This document shows positions 26,128-35,552 of a stretch of DNA of 64,000 nucleotides, in pieces. Under the pieces are notes generated by a model. It did no database searches and was not told the origin of the DNA. It saw only the letters and a program-made list of their open reading frames with translations. Position 1 is the first letter of the stretch, and the number at the start of each line of letters is the position of its first letter. Source of the stretch: Litoreibacter albidus (lineage in GTDB: Bacteria; Pseudomonadota; Alphaproteobacteria; Rhodobacterales; Rhodobacteraceae); assembly GCF_900107015.1 (NCBI RefSeq), contig NZ_FNOI01000008.1, positions 1 through 64,000 on the forward strand. Direction: 5' to 3'. Made by a program: the position numbers and the translations under genes.

Positions 26128-27419
26128 CAGCGGCCCCCTGTCGCCTTGCCAAGCGCGGCATTGATTTCCACGAATGCCGCTTCAGCGGCATGTGCGCCTT
26201 GGCTGCTCAGCTCCCACGCGGCGTGGGCAATGGCAGCCGACTTTTGCGGCTCTAGAAGGTCAATGACCGCCGCGCCAAGCTCTTGCGGGGTCTTAACCAG
26301 CCTTGCGGCTTCTGCCTCGTCCAATCGGTCGTAAACATCTTGGGCGTTTTGAACATGCGGCCCGTGAATGATTGCGGAGCCTAATGCGGCAGGCTCATAC
26401 GGGTTGTGCCCGCCGATATCGACAAGGGAACCGCCCAAAAAGTTGATCGGGGCGATGCGGTACCATAGCCCCATCTCACCAAGGGTGTCGGCGATATAGA
26501 TGTCGATGACGGCATCTGGCGGCGCTCCTTCGGATCGCAGCGCGACGCGCCATCCGGCGTTTCGCAGCTTGGCGGCAATATCGGGGCCGCGTTCGGGGTG
26601 TCGGGGAGCAATAATCAAAAGCAGCCGCGGAGACGCGCGCCGCGCGATGCGCTGTGCTTCGGCGGCCATCTCATCCTCACCCGGGTGGGTGCTGGCGGCA
26701 AGCCAGACGGGACGGGTTTCCAAGGCGGCGGATATTTCCTGACGCTGCTCCTCGTTGTGGGGCAGGGCTGCGCTGCTTTCTTTCAGCGACCCGCTGATGC
26801 GGACTTTCTTTGAAGGTGCACCCAGCCGCAGCAAATGCTTTGCTGTTACGCGGTCCTGCGTCAAAAACAGATCGAAGTTGCCAAGCAACGCGCGCGCGGC
26901 GCCGCGTACACGACGCCATTTGTTAAACGACTGTTGCGACATCCGTGTGTTGAGCGAGATCATCTTGATGCCACGCTCGTGAGTCTCATGGATCAACGCG
27001 GGCCAAAGCTCGCTTTCGGTCCAGATCGCGACATCCGGCTTCCAGTGATCAAGGAACGACCGAACGAAGGGGCGAGCGTCTAGTGGCACAAACTGGTGAA
27101 TGGTCTGATCTGGCAGGCGCGCGCCCAGAAGGTCGGCAGAGCTGCGCGTTCCGGTGGTGATCAGCACGTTCAGATCAGGGTGCTCGTCAATGAGCGATTC
27201 GATAAGGTCCAGCAGCGAGAGGGACTCACCAACGGATGCCGCGTGGAACCAGATCAGCTCTCCGTTCGGGCGCGGCTGCGACGCAGCTCCGCGCCGCTCC
27301 TCAATCCGGTTCGGATCTTCCTTGCCCTCCGCCAAGCGAGAGGCCAGCTTGCGATTGGCAAGCGGAACCATCCAGCGCGACGCAGCCAGATAAAGTGCCA
27401 GCATGGGGGAAAAAGCCAT
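26127..27419 (-). CDS. waaA: 3-deoxy-D-manno-octulosonic acid (Kdo) transferase WaaA, 430 aa
   Basis: Adds Kdo residues to lipid IVA. The N-terminal domain shows GELIWFHAASVGESLSL with the catalytic Glu, and the C-terminal GT-B domain has WLAASTHPGEDEMAA, LLIIAPRHPERG and GGSLVDIGGHNPYEPA. A membrane-anchor helix lies at the N-terminus. Length is typical. It lies between DUF4170 and lpxK in the usual alphaproteobacterial order. Confidence 0.95.
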   Translation of the reverse strand: MAFSPMLALYLAASRWMVPLANRKLASRLAEGKEDPNRIEERRGAASQPRPNGELIWFHAASVGESLSLLDLIESLIDEHPDLNVLITTGTRSSADLLGARLPDQTIHQFVPLDARPFVRSFLDHWKPDVAIWTESELWPALIHETHERGIKMISLNTRMSQQSFNKWRRVRGAARALLGNFDLFLTQDRVTAKHLLRLGAPSKKVRISGSLKESSAALPHNEEQRQEISAALETRPVWLAASTHPGEDEMAAEAQRIARRASPRLLLIIAPRHPERGPDIAAKLRNAGWRVALRSEGAPPDAVIDIYIADTLGEMGLWYRIAPINFLGGSLVDIGGHNPYEPAALGSAIIHGPHVQNAQDVYDRLDEAEAARLVKTPQELGAAVIDLLEPQKSAAIAHAAWELSSQGAHAAEAAFVEINAALGKATGGR

Positions 27420-27439
27420 AACGGACCGCGCGGCCTAAC

Positions 27440-27685
27440 CTAGTTGCCGAGTTCTTCGGTAGAGGAAGCTTCGATCTTCTCATCCCGAAGACGGTGAATA
27501 TGCGCGATGAAATAGCGCATGTGGGCGTTGTCCACGGTCTTTTGCGCCTCGGACTTCCATGCGTCGTAGGCGGTTTCGTAGTTCGGGAACATGCCGACGA
27601 TGTGGATGTCGTTGATGTCCTTGAACGCGTTCTTGGTTGGATCAATGAGTTCGCCGCCAAAGACGAGGTGCAAGCGCTGTGTCAT
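27440..27685 (-). CDS. DUF4170 domain protein, 81 aa
   Basis: The short conserved domain reads RLHLVFGGELIDPTKNAF, DIHIVGMFPNYETAYDAWKS and HMRYFIAHIHRL. ATG at 27685 begins at the conserved strand; a frame extending to 27739 adds 18 unconserved residues. The family is found almost always between cysQ-like and waaA genes in alphaproteobacteria, hinting at a role in LPS assembly, but no activity is known. Confidence 0.88.
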   Translation of the reverse strand: MTQRLHLVFGGELIDPTKNAFKDINDIHIVGMFPNYETAYDAWKSEAQKTVDNAHMRYFIAHIHRLRDEKIEASSTEELGN

Positions 27686-27754
27686 GGAAGTGCTCCGGTG
27701 TTGGTACATATTTTGCGGCGACAATAGGCGATGGCTCAAGAGAGCGACAGTGGC

Positions 27755-28540
27755 TTATTGCGGCTCCGGTTGGCGAATACGTGCTTGCAGCGCCTTATGC
27801 AGACTAGGCCCCGCCGCGTGGCATCCCTTGGTTTTCGGACGGGGGCTGTTGAAATACAGCGGGCCGTTGTGGCGGTCCGTCACTGTTCCACCTGCTTGGC
27901 GAACGATCAGGTCACCCGCGGCGATATCCCATTCCCAACAGTCGCGCAGCGTCAGCATCGCGTCGTAGCGGCCTTGCGCAACCAAGCAAAGGCGATAGGC
28001 CAGAGAGGGTCTAAACTTGCGCTTTACGGGTGGCACGTCGCCGATCCAGAACTCCGGCTGCATGTGCGGCTTCGTGGCGAGGACGGTCGCACCCTCAAGT
28101 GCCGACTGGTCGGAAGTGTTGATAATTTCCCCGTTTAGGGTCGATTTTTGTCCTTCGCTGGCCGCGAACATCAGGTCCATCATGGGAACATATACAACCG
28201 CAGTCGTGATGCGCCCCTCTTGCGAAATTGCAAGCGAGTGGGAAAAATGCTGCTCTCCCGCGATAAAGGCGCGGGTGCCGTCGATAGGGTCTACAATGAA
28301 CACGCGCTCGTTCATTAGACGGTCTTGGGTGTCTTCGGTTTCCTCCGACAACCAGCCATAGTTCTGCCGCGCGGCTAGCAGATCGGTTCTGAGCATCGTG
28401 TCGATGGCCAGATCAGCCTCTGTCACCGGACCGGCGTTGCCAGCCTTATCCCACACTTCAGGCTCTGCGTTGAAGAATTTGCGTGCGATATCGCCGCTGG
28501 CATAGGCCGCATCAATCAACAGTTGAAGGTCGTCAGTCAC
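27755..28540 (-). CDS. cysQ: Inositol-monophosphatase-fold 3'(2'),5'-bisphosphate nucleotidase (CysQ-like), 261 aa
   Basis: Mg-dependent phosphatase. The metal-binding motifs are GPVTEADLAID, WLSEETED, DPIDGTRAF and CWEWDIAAGDLI, in family order. I prefer GTG at 28540 because it overlaps the pmbA stop (GTGACTGA) as in coupled genes; TTG at 28546 is the alternative. It might act on PAP or on a sugar phosphate of LPS synthesis, given its cluster. Confidence 0.9.
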   Translation of the reverse strand: MTDDLQLLIDAAYASGDIARKFFNAEPEVWDKAGNAGPVTEADLAIDTMLRTDLLAARQNYGWLSEETEDTQDRLMNERVFIVDPIDGTRAFIAGEQHFSHSLAISQEGRITTAVVYVPMMDLMFAASEGQKSTLNGEIINTSDQSALEGATVLATKPHMQPEFWIGDVPPVKRKFRPSLAYRLCLVAQGRYDAMLTLRDCWEWDIAAGDLIVRQAGGTVTDRHNGPLYFNSPRPKTKGCHAAGPSLHKALQARIRQPEPQ

Positions 28541-29879
28541 CGGCAAGGGTCAGCCCCTCTACCAATAGGCTGGGCACAACGCGGGATAGGTGGGGTTTAG
28601 CGTCGTTCGCAGGTCTGATGCGTTGCAACATGTCCAGCAAGTTCCCGGCGACAGTGCACTCGTTGATGGCGTATTGGGGTTCGCCATTCTCGACCCAAAT
28701 GCCCGATGCACCGCGCGAATAATCGCCGGTGTTTGGGTTGATGGTGGAGCCGATCATTGATGTGATCCAAAGCCCTGTGCCCATGTCCGCCATAAGCTCC
28801 GCGAGGCTCTGGTCACCCTGCGTGAGCGCAATGTTAGAGACTGTCGGGCTGGGCGGGCCGGAGGTGCCGCGCGCCGCGGATGCGGTGCTGCTCATGCCCA
28901 GTTTGCGCGCCGTGGCAAGGTCCAGCGTCCAACCTTGCAGGACACCGTCTTGGACAATGTCGCGCGGCTGGGTCGCAAGCCCTTCGCCGTCAAACGGCTT
29001 GGAACCTGACACGCGCGGGCGGTGAGGGTTTTCAGTAACGGACAATCCGGCTGGCAATATTTGCTCGCCCAGTTTCCCCATCAGCCAAGAAGAACCGCGC
29101 GCGATCATGGCGCCGTTCGACGCCGCCAGTAAATGACCTATCAAAGATGAGGAAATGCGCTCATCGAAAATGACTGGATAAGACCCTGTTTTGGGGCGAC
29201 GCGCGCCGGTGCGTGCCACTGTACGCTCCGCGGCGATGCGGCCGATGTCTTCGGGGCTTGGTAGCTCGTTTTGGAAGATGCGGCCCTCGCCGCAGTAATC
29301 CCGCTCCATATCGGCGCCCTCACCGGATATGGCCACGCACGACAGACTCCGGCTGGAGCGCTGATAGCCGCCGGAAAATCCGTTCGATGTGGCCAAATGG
29401 ATGCGGCGTTGTCCGTAACCTGCGGAGGCGGACTGCACCTGACTGATCCCATCAAAGGACAGCGCTGCGGCTTCTGCGCGCTTTGCGTCGTCCTCCAATT
29501 CGGATGCCTTGGGCTCCGGCGTCGGGTCAAATAACTCCAGCGCATCCACGTCCCAAGACGCGGCCAGTTGCGATGTATCTGCCAAGCCGATGTAGGGGTC
29601 TTCTGGGGCCTCGGTGGCCATTGCTACGGCGCGCTCTGCCATTGTGTCCAGCGTTGCGTCGTCGAACAGAGACGATGACACAACCGCCTGCTTTTGCCCG
29701 ATCATAACCCGCAAGCCAATGTCGACCCCTTCGGAACGCTCAGCGTGCTCCAACTTGCCGCCAAGCACGTCGATAGACACGGATGTGCCGTCAACGGCCA
29801 TTGCATCAGCGCTTTCTGCACCGGCCTTTCGGGCGGCTAGCAGCATGCGGTCTGTTAGGGCGGATAGATCTTGGGACAT
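28533..29879 (-). CDS. pmbA: TldD/PmbA family metalloprotease, PmbA-like, 448 aa
   Basis: Homologue of PmbA (TldE), the non-catalytic partner of the TldD/TldE protease that processes microcins and antitoxin CcdA. Visible blocks are DGTSVSIDVLGGKLEHAERSE, GYQRSSRSLSCVAISG, PVIFDERISSSLIGHLLAA and the C-terminal GDYSRGASGIWVENGE. TldD-type HExxxH Zn motif is absent, as expected for PmbA. It is the first gene of the minus-strand pmbA-cysQ-DUF4170-waaA-lpxK cluster. Confidence 0.92.
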   Translation of the reverse strand: MSQDLSALTDRMLLAARKAGAESADAMAVDGTSVSIDVLGGKLEHAERSEGVDIGLRVMIGQKQAVVSSSLFDDATLDTMAERAVAMATEAPEDPYIGLADTSQLAASWDVDALELFDPTPEPKASELEDDAKRAEAAALSFDGISQVQSASAGYGQRRIHLATSNGFSGGYQRSSRSLSCVAISGEGADMERDYCGEGRIFQNELPSPEDIGRIAAERTVARTGARRPKTGSYPVIFDERISSSLIGHLLAASNGAMIARGSSWLMGKLGEQILPAGLSVTENPHRPRVSGSKPFDGEGLATQPRDIVQDGVLQGWTLDLATARKLGMSSTASAARGTSGPPSPTVSNIALTQGDQSLAELMADMGTGLWITSMIGSTINPNTGDYSRGASGIWVENGEPQYAINECTVAGNLLDMLQRIRPANDAKPHLSRVVPSLLVEGLTLAGD

Positions 29880-30009
29880 AACGTGCTCCGGTAATTCTAT
29901 GATTGGAGGTAGTCTGATGGGACGCTGCTTGCAAGGCAGCTCCCGTAACGATCTCTTGCAACTGGGTGCCTCTACGGGTCAGATAGTGCGAACAAAGAGG
30001 GAGCTGATG

Positions 30010-30765
30010 ATGGTCGATCTTACTGGAAAAACAGCGCTGATCACCGGCGCAAGCAGGGGCATTGGTGCGGACACCGCGCGGGTCATGGCGGGGGCAGGTG
30101 CCCATGTAGTGCTGATGGCGCGCAGTGGCGAAGAGCTGGAAAAGCTTGCCGCCGAGATCGGGCCGCAGGCCAGCGTTTGCAAATCCGATGTGGCGGATTT
30201 TGGCGACTGGACCAAAGCGGTGGACCTTGCGCTAGAAAAGACCGGCCGCGTCGACATTCTGGTCAACAACGCAGGGCTTATCGACCCAATAGCGCGTTTG
30301 GAGGACAGTGACCCCGCCGCGTGGAGCACATTGATAGATGTGAACCTGAAAGGTGTCTATTACGGCGTAAAAGCCGTTTTGCAGACCATGACGTCCCAAG
30401 GTTCAGGCACTATTTTGAACATCAGTTCTGGCGCGGCGCACGGGCCGCTGGAAGGGTGGAGCGCTTATTGTTCCTCCAAGGCTGGCGCAGCCATGCTGAC
30501 GCGCTGCATCCAAGCAGAACACGGCGGGACAGGCATTCGGGTCATGGGGTTGTCCCCGGGAACCGTCGCGACCGACATGCAGGTGAAGATCAAGGCCAGC
30601 GGCATTAATCCAGTCAGCGAGTTAGACCCGGCCGTGCACATCCCCGCAGATTGGCCCGCGAAGGCATTGCTGTGGATGTGCGGCGAAGACTCAGACAGCT
30701 ATCTAGGTGAAGAAATCTCGCTGCGGGACGAGGAGGTGCGTAGGCGCGTGGGCCTTGGGGAATGA
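30010..30765 (+). CDS. Short-chain dehydrogenase/reductase, 251 aa
   Basis: NAD(P)-dependent oxidoreductase with the Rossmann motif TGASRGIG (about 11-18), NNAG (in ILVNNAGLID), the catalytic Ser in ISSGAAHG, and YCSSKAG with Tyr-x3-Lys. ATGATG at 30007-30012 follows an AGAGGGAG ribosome site, so either ATG could be used. A much longer open frame to 29614 runs antisense to pmbA and is rejected. It overlaps the next gene by four bases, which suggests a joint function in acyl-CoA or fatty-acid metabolism. Confidence 0.92.
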   Translation: MVDLTGKTALITGASRGIGADTARVMAGAGAHVVLMARSGEELEKLAAEIGPQASVCKSDVADFGDWTKAVDLALEKTGRVDILVNNAGLIDPIARLEDSDPAAWSTLIDVNLKGVYYGVKAVLQTMTSQGSGTILNISSGAAHGPLEGWSAYCSSKAGAAMLTRCIQAEHGGTGIRVMGLSPGTVATDMQVKIKASGINPVSELDPAVHIPADWPAKALLWMCGEDSDSYLGEEISLRDEEVRRRVGLGE

Positions 30766-31373
30766 TCGACGTGAGCAAGGATGACGCCATCTGGATCATC
30801 AAGATCAACCGGCCAGAGAAGGCCAATTCACTGACACGCCGTATGCTTCGGGATTTGGCACTGGCCGTGGAGGCCGCTGCGGGCGAAGCGCAAGCCATAA
30901 TACTGACCGGCGAAGGGAAGGTGTTTAGTGCGGGTGCCGATCTGGAGGCGGCGAAAGAGGGGCTCGCCACAGACCCGATCTGGGAACGCCTCTCGAAAGC
31001 CGTTGCGGATTTTCCGGGATTGAGCATCGCCGCGTTGAACGGAACGCTTGCTGGTGGCGCGATGGGTATGGCGCTGGCGTGTGACATGCGCATCTGCGTC
31101 CCCACGTCAAAATTTTTCTATCCTGTGATGAAGCTGGGGTTCTTGCCCCAACCCTCCGACCCGCAACGCCTGTCTGCGCTGATCGGTCCTGCGCGGGCGA
31201 AGGTGATCTTGATGGCTGGCCAGAAAATCGAAGCGGAGGAGGCGTTGGCGTGGGGTTTGGTCGACCGGATCGTGCCCCAAGTCGAGCTTGTGGATGCCGC
31301 GACAGCTTTGGCGGCGGACGTCGTGTCCGCGCAGGCTGACCACGTGACGGCGATCAAGGCGATGTTGGGTTAG
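30762..31373 (+). CDS. Crotonase-fold (enoyl-CoA hydratase/isomerase) protein lacking the catalytic glutamates, 203 aa
   Basis: It has the crotonase core: oxyanion-hole strand GKVFSAGADLEAA and the second loop AGGAMGMALACDMR. At the two hydratase Glu positions it carries Gly (in GGAMGMALACD, where hydratases have GGGCELAMMCD) and Val (in FYPVMKLGFLP, where they have PE). It is short (about 200 against about 260), lacking much of the C-terminal helical part. It may be a different isomerase, hydrolase or decarboxylase, or a non-catalytic homologue. Its start overlaps the SDR stop by four bases. Confidence 0.85.
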   Translation: MIDVSKDDAIWIIKINRPEKANSLTRRMLRDLALAVEAAAGEAQAIILTGEGKVFSAGADLEAAKEGLATDPIWERLSKAVADFPGLSIAALNGTLAGGAMGMALACDMRICVPTSKFFYPVMKLGFLPQPSDPQRLSALIGPARAKVILMAGQKIEAEEALAWGLVDRIVPQVELVDAATALAADVVSAQADHVTAIKAMLG

Positions 31374-31449
31374 GCGTCAAAAGCTTCCTTTGCGCGTGCT
31401 GAGCGATTAGAGAAAGTCGGGTTAGGTACAAGGACCGAGGGCGCGTGAC

Positions 31450-32760
31450 ATGCTAGAAAACCCATTCATTCAGAAAATGCTTGGCTACGCGGAGCAAGGG
31501 ATGGACTTGGCCCTTGGCTGGCTGACAAGCCCCGCGGCTTGGTCCCAGTTCGGGCTGTTGGTCGTCGCCTTTGGCTTGGCTTGGTATCTAAGCCGTCGCT
31601 TGAACAAAGCGATCAGTCCCCTTCTTACTCCGGCGGAAGATGCAGTCGGGTTGGTGGCGACATCACGGCGCTTCGTTTTAGGATTCCTGCCGCTATTGCT
31701 GCCATTGCTCGCCTATGTGTTCACCGCAATCGGGGAGCAAGTGGTGCGCTCCCTGTTCGACAGCGGTGCGGTGATTGCGTTCGGCAAGCGCCTGTTTCTA
31801 TTCTTGGCGGCGCGCATCCTGGTGCAGCGGATCATAACCGACCCGTTCCTGAAACTACTTGGCAAATTCATCCTGATCCCGATCGCAGCACTCTACGCTC
31901 TGGGCTTGTTAGACACTGCTTCGGCGGCACTGAGCGAGTTTCAAGTGGGTGTCGGCAACATCTCGTTCTCGCTGATGGCACTGGTGCGCGGTGTTATCGC
32001 GGGCTCCTTGCTGTTCTGGCTGGGCCGCTGGTCAAATGATCAAAGCGCAGCACTGATCGGCAAAAAAGAAGAGTTGCGACCTGCCACGCGGCAACTGGCG
32101 GTGAAGGCCGTTGAAATCGCGATCTTCGGCTTGGCGTTCCTGCTGCTGATGAACATTATGGGCATCAATTTGGCCAGCTTGGCCGTGCTGGGCGGGGCCG
32201 TTGGTGTGGGTCTTGGTTTTGGTCTCCAAAAGATCGCGTCGAACTTCATCTCCGGCGTGATCCTCTTGCTGGAGGGGCAAGCCACGGTTGGCGACTTCGT
32301 GGAACTTGACGGCGGGGAGGCGGGTACGATCGTAAAGATGACCGCCCGCGCGATCATCTTGGAAACCTACGACGGGCGTTGGATCGTCGTCCCGAACGAA
32401 GACTTCATCGTCACGCGGGTCATTAATTACAGCGACCAAGGTTCTGCCAACCGTTATGAGGCCGAGTTCTCCGTGTCTTATGACACCGATATCAACACGG
32501 TCCCTGCGATTGTTGAGGCGGCAGTTCAAGGCCACCCAGACGTCTTGTTAGAGCCTTATCCTGCCGATTGCGAGCTGCGTGGTTTTGGCGAAAGCGGCAT
32601 AGATTTCTCGGTCGAGTTCTGGGTGAACGGTATCGACGACGGGCGACATAAATACACGTCCGACGTGCTGTTCCTGATCTGGAATGCGCTGAAAGACAAC
32701 GGTATCGAAATCCCCTATCCGCACCGCGTTGTGGAATTCAAAGGCGAGATGCCGAAGTGA
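31450..32760 (+). CDS. Mechanosensitive ion channel of the MscS family, 436 aa
   Basis: Inner-membrane tension-gated channel with several N-terminal helices. The pore helix and beta domain of MscS follow: ASLAVLGGAVGVGLGFGLQKIASNFISGVILLLEG, cited here in parts as AVLGGAVGVGLGFGLQ and NFISGVILLLEG, then VGDFVELDG and IVVPNEDFIVTRVINYS. The C-terminal alpha/beta domain closes with DVLFLIWNALKDNGIEIPYP. It is longer at the N-terminus than E. coli MscS (286). It overlaps the next gene by four bases. Confidence 0.94.
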   Translation: MLENPFIQKMLGYAEQGMDLALGWLTSPAAWSQFGLLVVAFGLAWYLSRRLNKAISPLLTPAEDAVGLVATSRRFVLGFLPLLLPLLAYVFTAIGEQVVRSLFDSGAVIAFGKRLFLFLAARILVQRIITDPFLKLLGKFILIPIAALYALGLLDTASAALSEFQVGVGNISFSLMALVRGVIAGSLLFWLGRWSNDQSAALIGKKEELRPATRQLAVKAVEIAIFGLAFLLLMNIMGINLASLAVLGGAVGVGLGFGLQKIASNFISGVILLLEGQATVGDFVELDGGEAGTIVKMTARAIILETYDGRWIVVPNEDFIVTRVINYSDQGSANRYEAEFSVSYDTDINTVPAIVEAAVQGHPDVLLEPYPADCELRGFGESGIDFSVEFWVNGIDDGRHKYTSDVLFLIWNALKDNGIEIPYPHRVVEFKGEMPK

Positions 32761-33920
32761 GTGACACGCTTGTCATTGGTGGCGGCCCTGCGGGGCTAAT
32801 GGCGGCTGAAATGCTGGCTGACGCGGGTCACAGAGTGACGGTGGCGGATCAAAAGCCGTCGGTTGGCCGGAAGTTCCTGATGGCGGGAAAATCGGGTCTA
32901 AACTTGACGAAAGACGAGCCAGAGGACCTGTTTTTCGCGGCGTTCAATGCTGACTGGCTGCTGCCCGCCCTGCGCGAGTTTGGCCCAGTGGAGGTGATGG
33001 CATGGGCGGAAGATCTGGAGCAGCAGATATTCACCGGCTCCAGCGGTCGGGTGTTTCCGACCGTGATGAAGGCCTCCCCGTTGTTGCGTGTGTGGTTGAC
33101 GCGGTTGCGGGCGAAGGGTGTTGTTATAAAGACGCAGTGGCGCTGGCAGGGTTGGGACGGCGAAGCCGCAGTTTTCGCGACGCCCGATGGCCCCGCGTCG
33201 CTTTCTCCCAAAGCAACCGTTTTGGCGCTTGGGGGGGCATCTTGGGCCAAGTTAGGATCTGATGGTGTATGGTCAACGCATTTCTCTGAGGATCAGTTGC
33301 GCGCTTTCAAACCTGCAAATATGGGCTTTGAGGTCGCTTGGTCTAGGCATATGGCGGACCATATGGGCGCGCCGCTAAAGAACATCGCGCTGAACGGCAC
33401 TAAACGTGGGGAGGCCGTAATTTCCAAGCGCGGTCTGGAGGGCGGCGGCATTTACGCTGTATCCGCGGCGGTACGAGACGGGGCTCCGCTTACGATCGAC
33501 TTGCTGCCTGACCTTAGCTTTAAAGACGTGGTAAGCCGCCTGAGCCGGAAGCGCGGCAAGAACAGCCTGACGAACCATTTACGTAAACACCTAAGGTTAG
33601 AGCCTGTGAAGCTGGCGCTTTTACAGGAATTCGCGCGACCGTTGCCTGATGATGCGACCGCGTTGGCGGCGACAATCAAAGCACTGCCAGTCAGCCATAA
33701 TGGTCCGCGCCCGATGGATGAGGCGATCTCGACCGCGGGCGGATTAGCGGCGAGCGCCCTCGATAGGAACCTGATGCTGCGTGATCGTCCCGGCGTTTTT
33801 GCCGCCGGTGAAATGCTAGATTGGGAGGCCCCGACGGGTGGTTACTTGATCACCGGATGTCTGGCGACAGGCCGCTGGGCGGGACAGGCGGCCGCAAGCT
33901 ATGCGACACGGCAGCCGTGA
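32757..33920 (+). CDS. NAD(P)/FAD-dependent oxidoreductase, HI0933/YhiN family, 387 aa
   Basis: Flavoprotein with an N-terminal FAD motif VIGGGPAGLMAAEMLADAGH and the family-specific GRKFLMAGKSGLNLT. GAPLKNIALNGTKRGEAVISKRG and the C-terminal APTGGYLITGCLATGRWAGQ are also typical. Start GTG at 32757 overlaps the MscS stop (GTGA). The physiological substrate of this family is unknown; E. coli YhiN has no settled role. Confidence 0.9.
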   Translation: MSDTLVIGGGPAGLMAAEMLADAGHRVTVADQKPSVGRKFLMAGKSGLNLTKDEPEDLFFAAFNADWLLPALREFGPVEVMAWAEDLEQQIFTGSSGRVFPTVMKASPLLRVWLTRLRAKGVVIKTQWRWQGWDGEAAVFATPDGPASLSPKATVLALGGASWAKLGSDGVWSTHFSEDQLRAFKPANMGFEVAWSRHMADHMGAPLKNIALNGTKRGEAVISKRGLEGGGIYAVSAAVRDGAPLTIDLLPDLSFKDVVSRLSRKRGKNSLTNHLRKHLRLEPVKLALLQEFARPLPDDATALAATIKALPVSHNGPRPMDEAISTAGGLAASALDRNLMLRDRPGVFAAGEMLDWEAPTGGYLITGCLATGRWAGQAAASYATRQP

Positions 33921-33930
33921 CGGAGCCGGC

Positions 33931-34518
33931 TTATTCAGCGCGGGCGGCGATATGGGCGGGCCGCGCCCGCATAGCGGCGTGGTACTCGGCCAAACGCGGC
34001 TGCGACACGCCAAAGCCCGCTTTAACGGCCCAGTCCAGACAGTGACACAGAACGATGTCGGCTATTGTGAACTCCGCGCCCATCAGGAATGGCCCGTCGC
34101 CCATCTGCGATACAAGTAACTCCTCCGATCGTGCGAACTCCCAACGCAAGGATGGCTTCACGTCGGGGACGCGTTTGTCTTCGGGCAGAACAAAACTGTG
34201 GCGCGCAGCCGTCCATAACGCGGCGTCAAATTCGTCCAGCACCATGTTGGTGAAGCCGTCTTGGCGCGCCCGTCCCAATGTGCCTGCCTTTAGCGTCAGG
34301 GCGTTATGATGGTCCGCCAAGTAGGTAATGATCGCCGTGCTGTCTGTGAGCGTGGCACCGTCTACGATCAGCACGGGCACCTTGCCCGACGGGGCGTGTT
34401 CCCTTGCCTCCGCAGAACGGGGGGCTGCTGGCAGCTGCGTGTAGGGAACGCCCAGTTCTTCAAGCGCCCATTTCACGCGCAAGGCGCGGGTTTGGTTCGC
34501 CCCGATCAGAGTGTACAT
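33931..34518 (-). CDS. Glutathione S-transferase family protein, 195 aa
   Basis: The N-terminal thioredoxin fold has MYTLIGANQTRALRVKWALEELG and GKVPVLIVDGATLTDSTAIITYL with the SNAIL-like glutathione loop. The C-terminal helical domain has GAEFTIADIVLCHCLDW. It converges with the flavoprotein gene with ten bases between. It starts ten bases after holA on the same strand. A detoxification role is likely but the substrate is unknown. Confidence 0.9.
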   Translation of the reverse strand: MYTLIGANQTRALRVKWALEELGVPYTQLPAAPRSAEAREHAPSGKVPVLIVDGATLTDSTAIITYLADHHNALTLKAGTLGRARQDGFTNMVLDEFDAALWTAARHSFVLPEDKRVPDVKPSLRWEFARSEELLVSQMGDGPFLMGAEFTIADIVLCHCLDWAVKAGFGVSQPRLAEYHAAMRARPAHIAARAE

Positions 34519-34528
34519 TAGGTCATCC

Positions 34529-35551
34529 TCATCGGCGGTTCATCATGGCGAGCCGTATCAGAGCGCGTTCCATCAATGCCATTTGTGGCGCAGTGCTTGC
34601 TGATCGAAGTTGTAAGTCGGTGTCCGTCAGTAATCGCAATGCATTCTCTAGTTTGTGGGTGCCCCAACTGCGCGCCTGACGCAGCATACGGTCTTTGCGT
34701 TTGAACGGGATGGGCGGGCGAGAGCGGGCGATACCAGCCTCCGGTCCCTTCGGGTCGCTCGCCGCAAGATGCAGCTTGCGAAAGTGCTGCGTGGCCCCGA
34801 TGCATAGGCGGACGGCGGCAACGCCTTGCGCCTCCAGCTTAGTCAGGATCGGCCCGATTTCTTGAAAGCGGCCCTCGGCGACGATGTCCAACGCGTCGTC
34901 CAGCGACGCCTCAGAGGTGGCGGGCGCACAGTTGGCGATATCATCCGACGTCACGGGGGTCGCATCCCCGTGTTTATAAAGAGACAGCTTCTCAACGGTT
35001 TGACGGAAGTCACCGGGCTCCAACACGCGACCTAAATCCATTAAATCGCCCATTGCATCCGGCGGAATGTCTGTGACACCAGCGTTGCGCAGCTCCGCCT
35101 CGATCTCGTCACGGCCGGGCGGGTCGGCGTAGATCGCGGCGGCGTAGGCGTTGTTGTGCCCCTCGAACGTTTTGCGAATGGCGGAGCGCGGGGTGAGCTG
35201 CCCACAAGTCACTAGGATCGTCGCGTCGCCCTGACGCCATTCTTTCAGCGCGGCCTCTATCGCCTTTGCGACAGTGTCCGTAGCATCTTCAACGAAAGCG
35301 ACGCGGTGTCCGGGGAAGAAACCCTGCGCCTTGATGGCGTCCATCAACATTGCCGGATCTTTGCGCAATTCCGACGCTGGAATGCGCGTCAGGCGCATCT
35401 CTTCCTCACCTTGCTTGCCAACGAGAGCAGCGATGACTTCCTGTCGGCGCATCGCGATGCGCATCGCGTCGGGGCCGTAGATCAATAGTCCGGCGCGGGT
35501 CGGGTCGGGTTTGGCGAAGAACGCGCGGGCGTCTTTCGGGGCCAGCTTCAT
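34529..35551 (-). CDS. holA: DNA polymerase III subunit delta, 340 aa
   Basis: Clamp-loader subunit that opens the beta sliding clamp. The protein has the alphaproteobacterial HolA blocks AGLLIYGPDAMRIAMRRQEV, ALKEWRQGDATILVTCGQL and ELRNAGVTDIPPDAMGDLM, plus the C-terminal lid domain MLRQARSWGTHKLENALRLL. The P-loop is degenerate, as expected for delta. It starts one base after the lptE stop, forming leuS-lptE-holA, a conserved gene string. Confidence 0.92.
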   Translation of the reverse strand: MKLAPKDARAFFAKPDPTRAGLLIYGPDAMRIAMRRQEVIAALVGKQGEEEMRLTRIPASELRKDPAMLMDAIKAQGFFPGHRVAFVEDATDTVAKAIEAALKEWRQGDATILVTCGQLTPRSAIRKTFEGHNNAYAAAIYADPPGRDEIEAELRNAGVTDIPPDAMGDLMDLGRVLEPGDFRQTVEKLSLYKHGDATPVTSDDIANCAPATSEASLDDALDIVAEGRFQEIGPILTKLEAQGVAAVRLCIGATQHFRKLHLAASDPKGPEAGIARSRPPIPFKRKDRMLRQARSWGTHKLENALRLLTDTDLQLRSASTAPQMALMERALIRLAMMNRR

Positions 35552-35552
35552 G

